NCBI GenBank assembly: GCA_937949545.1
Contig: CALEDR010000040.1
Location: 1-38,108 of the forward strand
Length of the DNA stretch: 38,108 bases
Direction: 5' to 3'
Source of the DNA: an uncultured Phycisphaerae bacterium
GTDB taxonomy: Bacteria; Planctomycetota; Phycisphaerae; Sedimentisphaerales; Anaerohalosphaeraceae
Shown: positions 33,716 through 38,108 of the stretch, piece after piece
Layout: every line of letters begins with the position of its first letter
How positions within the stretch are numbered: position 1 is the stretch's first letter
The notes under the pieces: model-generated
Seen by the model: only the letters and a program-made list of their open reading frames with translations
What the model was told of the DNA's origin: nothing
Databases searched by the model: none
Made by a program: the position numbers and the translations under genes

Positions 33716-34174
33716 CAGATGATTCTTCTTCCGCTCGAGAGCAAAATAAATCGACTTGGTCAGAAAGGCCTGGTTGAATTCTCCTTTGGTCAGATAATCC
33801 TGGGCTCCGTAGGACATCGCCGTCAAATCTGCGGCTTTTTCATTCTCGCCGGTAATGACAATGATGGCCGTTGCCGGATACTGCCGATTGACCTGATCCA
33901 CCATCTCCAGGCCATCCCCATCCGGCAGATGGAGGTCCAGGAGCAGCACGTGAAACGGATGCTGAGCCAATTGTTCGAGCATAGCCTGTTTGGTTCCGAC
34001 ACAGACCATGCGGTCATTTGCCCGTCTCAATCGGCTTTTTTCGAGCATTTTCTTCAAAAGGGTCCGGCAGGTCGGATCATCATCGACAATCAGAACAGAA
34101 AGACAGCGGGTCTGTGGATTGGCCGAAGAATTATCGGCCAGATTGCTCCGCTGCGGAGTACTTCTCTGTTCCAT
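33713..34174 (-). CDS. Response regulator receiver, likely N-terminal part of a receiver-kinase
   Basis: A 153-residue receiver with AAGGAG 10 nt before ATG 34174. Acidic cluster 'VDDD' (30-33), phosphoacceptor Asp80 in 'LLLDLHLPDGDGLE', Thr108 in 'VITGENEKAADLT' and Lys130 in 'DYLTKGEF' are present. A 26-residue polar N-terminus precedes the domain. The end 'AFLTKSIYFALERKKNHL' is the start of the linker helix that in related proteins leads straight into a HisKA domain. The gene begins 14 nt after the hybrid kinase gene. The kinase follows in frame after the TAG. Confidence 0.85.
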   Translation of the reverse strand: MEQRSTPQRSNLADNSSANPQTRCLSVLIVDDDPTCRTLLKKMLEKSRLRRANDRMVCVGTKQAMLEQLAQHPFHVLLLDLHLPDGDGLEMVDQVNRQYPATAIIVITGENEKAADLTAMSYGAQDYLTKGEFNQAFLTKSIYFALERKKNHL

Positions 34175-34188
34175 GGGGTGTTTTCTCC

Positions 34189-36754
<2,566 letters not shown>

Positions 36755-36765
<11 letters not shown>

Positions 36766-37546
36766 TGGATGCTTTCTCCTGAATTACTCGACGAGCCAAC
36801 TTCAGCAATTGCGAACTGATTTTCAGACCCTGTTTTTCGGCCTGAGTCAGATGAATTTCAAATCGAACCTTGTTCTCTTCCTTCACAAAGACAATGATGC
36901 CTTTGGCGTTAAGAAACCCCTCCGCTTCTCCCACCGTCAGGATAGGAAGCGATTGGACCTGCTGCAGATGTTCCGCCAGCCAGTTCTTTTCGGAATTGCA
37001 GTAAAACAGAACGTGACAGCCGCGAATTGTCTCCCCCTGTTCATGCCAATACTGCTCGACAGCCGTCTGTTTGTCGGAAACCTTTTTGACATAAGCCGCC
37101 ATTCCGGGGACAAAAATCAATTTCAGAGGGCGGTCTTTGATTTTCTTGTCCATCAGCGGCTCAAAGGCCTTTCCGAACGGATTCTCTCCGACAATGCCGA
37201 TTTGCATCGGCGGTGGAGACGAATCATTCCCTCCTCCATTCTCCATCTTTTCCGGAGGCCATTCGGTAAACTTCATAAAATTGTAAATAAAAGCCGCTTT
37301 CACCTGATACTCCACTTCCTCCGGCGACTTGCCCGATTCTGTCATCGCCTGGCTTAATAAAATCCCTCCCGGCAAGCCCACCGGCACATCTGCTGGAACC
37401 CACGTCCCTTGCAACAGCCCGAATAAGAAAATCCCCCCCCAAACTATCCCAGATTGCCTTCGCGCAGCGGCAAAAGCCGCTGCGGAAACACCGTCTGTCC
37501 TTGGGTGTTGGTTCCAGTCAGGTTTTAAGCATCGCTTTGACGGCAT
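36755..37546 (-). CDS. yfiR: YfiR-family (DUF4154) periplasmic protein
   Basis: A 263-residue protein with a YfiR/HmsC-like domain (about 78-255): 'YQVKAAFIYNFMKFTEWP' opens it, 'GFLNAKGIIVFVKEENKVRF' then 'EIHLTQAEKQGLKISSQLLK' closes it. A hydrophobic segment (about 33-50) is the signal or anchor; the first 30 residues are unusually long and basic. Eight G on the coding strand (plus-strand C, 37433-37440) encode Trp-Gly-Gly inside that segment. In Pseudomonas, YfiR binds the periplasmic CHASE8 part of YfiN and restrains cyclic di-GMP synthesis. Here the overlapping downstream gene is a CHASE8-like histidine kinase, so it probably controls a phosphorelay. That pairing is inference. Confidence 0.85.
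37433..37440 (-). repeat. Eight-base homopolymer within the signal segment of the YfiR-like gene
   Basis: Eight C on the plus strand (G on the coding strand) at codons 36-38. A slip would frameshift the gene ahead of its functional domain. The frame is intact as given. Confidence 0.65.
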
Positions 37547-37858
37547 TCGATGCTTGACCCTTTCAGAAATTCCTTCTTTTAACCTTTCACGGATTCAACT
37601 CCGGCTCCCCTCGACTGTCTTGTAAGTCCGTAAACAGAATTCACACCAACACATTTTCCAACATCTTTGGTCATTTCGACATCCTCATTTATCAACTTAA
37701 TGTTAATGTGCAAATCCGCCGGCAAAAATTTCTTCAAAAAAAGACATAAGCGATATAAGTCTTTATGAATAGGAAAGTTAAGACAAACCAGATCCCGCAA
37801 ATACTTTCGGACGTTTTTCGTAGACTTTTATCGGACGTATCCAACTGCCCAGGACAGT
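37547..37858 (-). other. Upstream region of the YfiR operon; weak terminator and promoter
   Basis: No gene is supported in these 312 nt. On the minus strand a 6-bp hairpin AAAGAC/GTCTTT with a run of T (37736-37764) could end the gene entering from the right. A possible promoter (TTAACT, 18-nt spacer, TATATC; 37752-37781) overlaps it and could serve the YfiR operon. Both are weak. A short TTG-initiated frame of 73 codons (37579-37800) was not judged real. Confidence 0.3.
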
Positions 37859-38108
37859 TCAGTCTGGACGCCCGGAAAGAACTTTTGAGGTTCGACTGAG
37901 ATGATTCAGATGGAGTTGGTGAAATTGATTATTTTTATCCAGAAGATTGCACAGCAGCCGCATCTGCGAGAAAAACAGTTCCATCAGGGCAAGATTGGCC
38001 TGTGCCGTCGCACGGGTATAACCTGGCAGAATGACAAACAGATACCCGACCGGAAAACGTTCCGTATACAGCTCACTTCCTATTAGACAGCCGCCATCCA
38101 TCGAACCG
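37859..38108 (-). CDS. C-terminal part of an unidentified protein (5' end outside window)
   Basis: The frame is open from the right edge to TGA at 37859, giving at least 83 residues. It is not recognised with certainty. The composition looks real: a beta stretch 'GSELYTERFPVGYLFVILPG' followed by a long amphipathic helix 'ATAQANLALMELFFSQMRLL' and 'CNLLDKNNQFHQLHLNHLS'. This would suit the end of a signalling or dimerisation domain in which a sensor fold leads into a helix. An ATG at 38099 could be an internal Met. The strand is the same as the YfiR operon, about 310 nt upstream of it. Confidence 0.45.
   Translation of the reverse strand, partial: GSMDGGCLIGSELYTERFPVGYLFVILPGYTRATAQANLALMELFFSQMRLLCNLLDKNNQFHQLHLNHLSRTSKVLSGRPD

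Noticed and set aside
37579-37800. Small minus-strand frame upstream of the YfiR-like gene.
   Set aside because: It needs a TTG start without a ribosome site, matches nothing recognisable, and overlaps the likely terminator and promoter.

Overview
The window looks like a chromosomal segment of a Phycisphaerae-type planctomycete (Planctomycetota). The signs are a PEP-CTERM anchor, an ECF sigma factor of the Rhodopirellula/Verrucomicrobium type next to a FecR-LamG anti-sigma protein, an H-X9-DG prepilin-like protein, many LamG/CBM6 secreted proteins, and the C-terminal tail 'DLADLAVFVQSWL...PDCQ' seen in secreted Phycisphaerae proteins. Several promoters read as ordinary sigma-70 sites. No rRNA, tRNA, CRISPR array, transposase or phage gene was seen.

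Layout. (1) 1-10825, minus strand: a glycan-degradation and regulation locus. In order of transcription it holds an ECF sigma factor, a FecR-LamG transmembrane anti-sigma factor, a prepilin-like protein, a PEP-CTERM beta-strand protein, a LamG/Ig secreted protein, and a very large GH128 (endo-beta-1,3-glucanase type) protein with LamG and at least three CBM6-like modules. The last gene runs off the left edge, so only its first 1330 codons are here. It has its own sigma-70 promoter and a leader with a terminator-like hairpin. (2) 11045-14281: a pseudo-receiver protein and a diguanylate cyclase (plus strand) converge on a Ser/Thr kinase and a metallophosphatase (minus strand). (3) 14752-23759, plus strand: a membrane glycosyltransferase behind a consensus promoter and a structured leader, then a MacA-MacB-TolC-like export operon and a TonB-dependent receptor with its own promoter. 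(4) 23814-25343, minus strand: a DUF3137 protein and LemA, with lemA broken by a frameshift at a poly-G tract. (5) 25558-32220, plus strand: a tightly packed metabolic operon (aconitase, LOG-like protein, exported protein, histidinol dehydrogenase, C_GCAxxG_C_C redox protein, TM1266-like ACT protein, cysteine synthase, MazG-like pyrophosphohydrolase). (6) 32307-37546, minus strand: a signalling operon of a YfiR-family periplasmic protein, a CHASE8-like hybrid histidine kinase with REC and HPt domains, a receiver and a histidine kinase separated only by one in-frame TAG, and a second receiver. A partial gene enters at the right edge.

Most interesting points: the single TAG between receiver and kinase is the only TAG stop in the window (31 gene ends examined); a YfiR-type input appears wired to a phosphorelay instead of a diguanylate cyclase; the GH128 enzyme starts with a copy of the neighbouring PEP-CTERM protein that stops exactly where the PEP anchor begins; its leader has alternative hairpins and an apparent terminator; and three G/C homopolymer tracts lie inside coding regions, one of them at the lemA frameshift. 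Family names are from recognition of motifs by eye; no database search was run.
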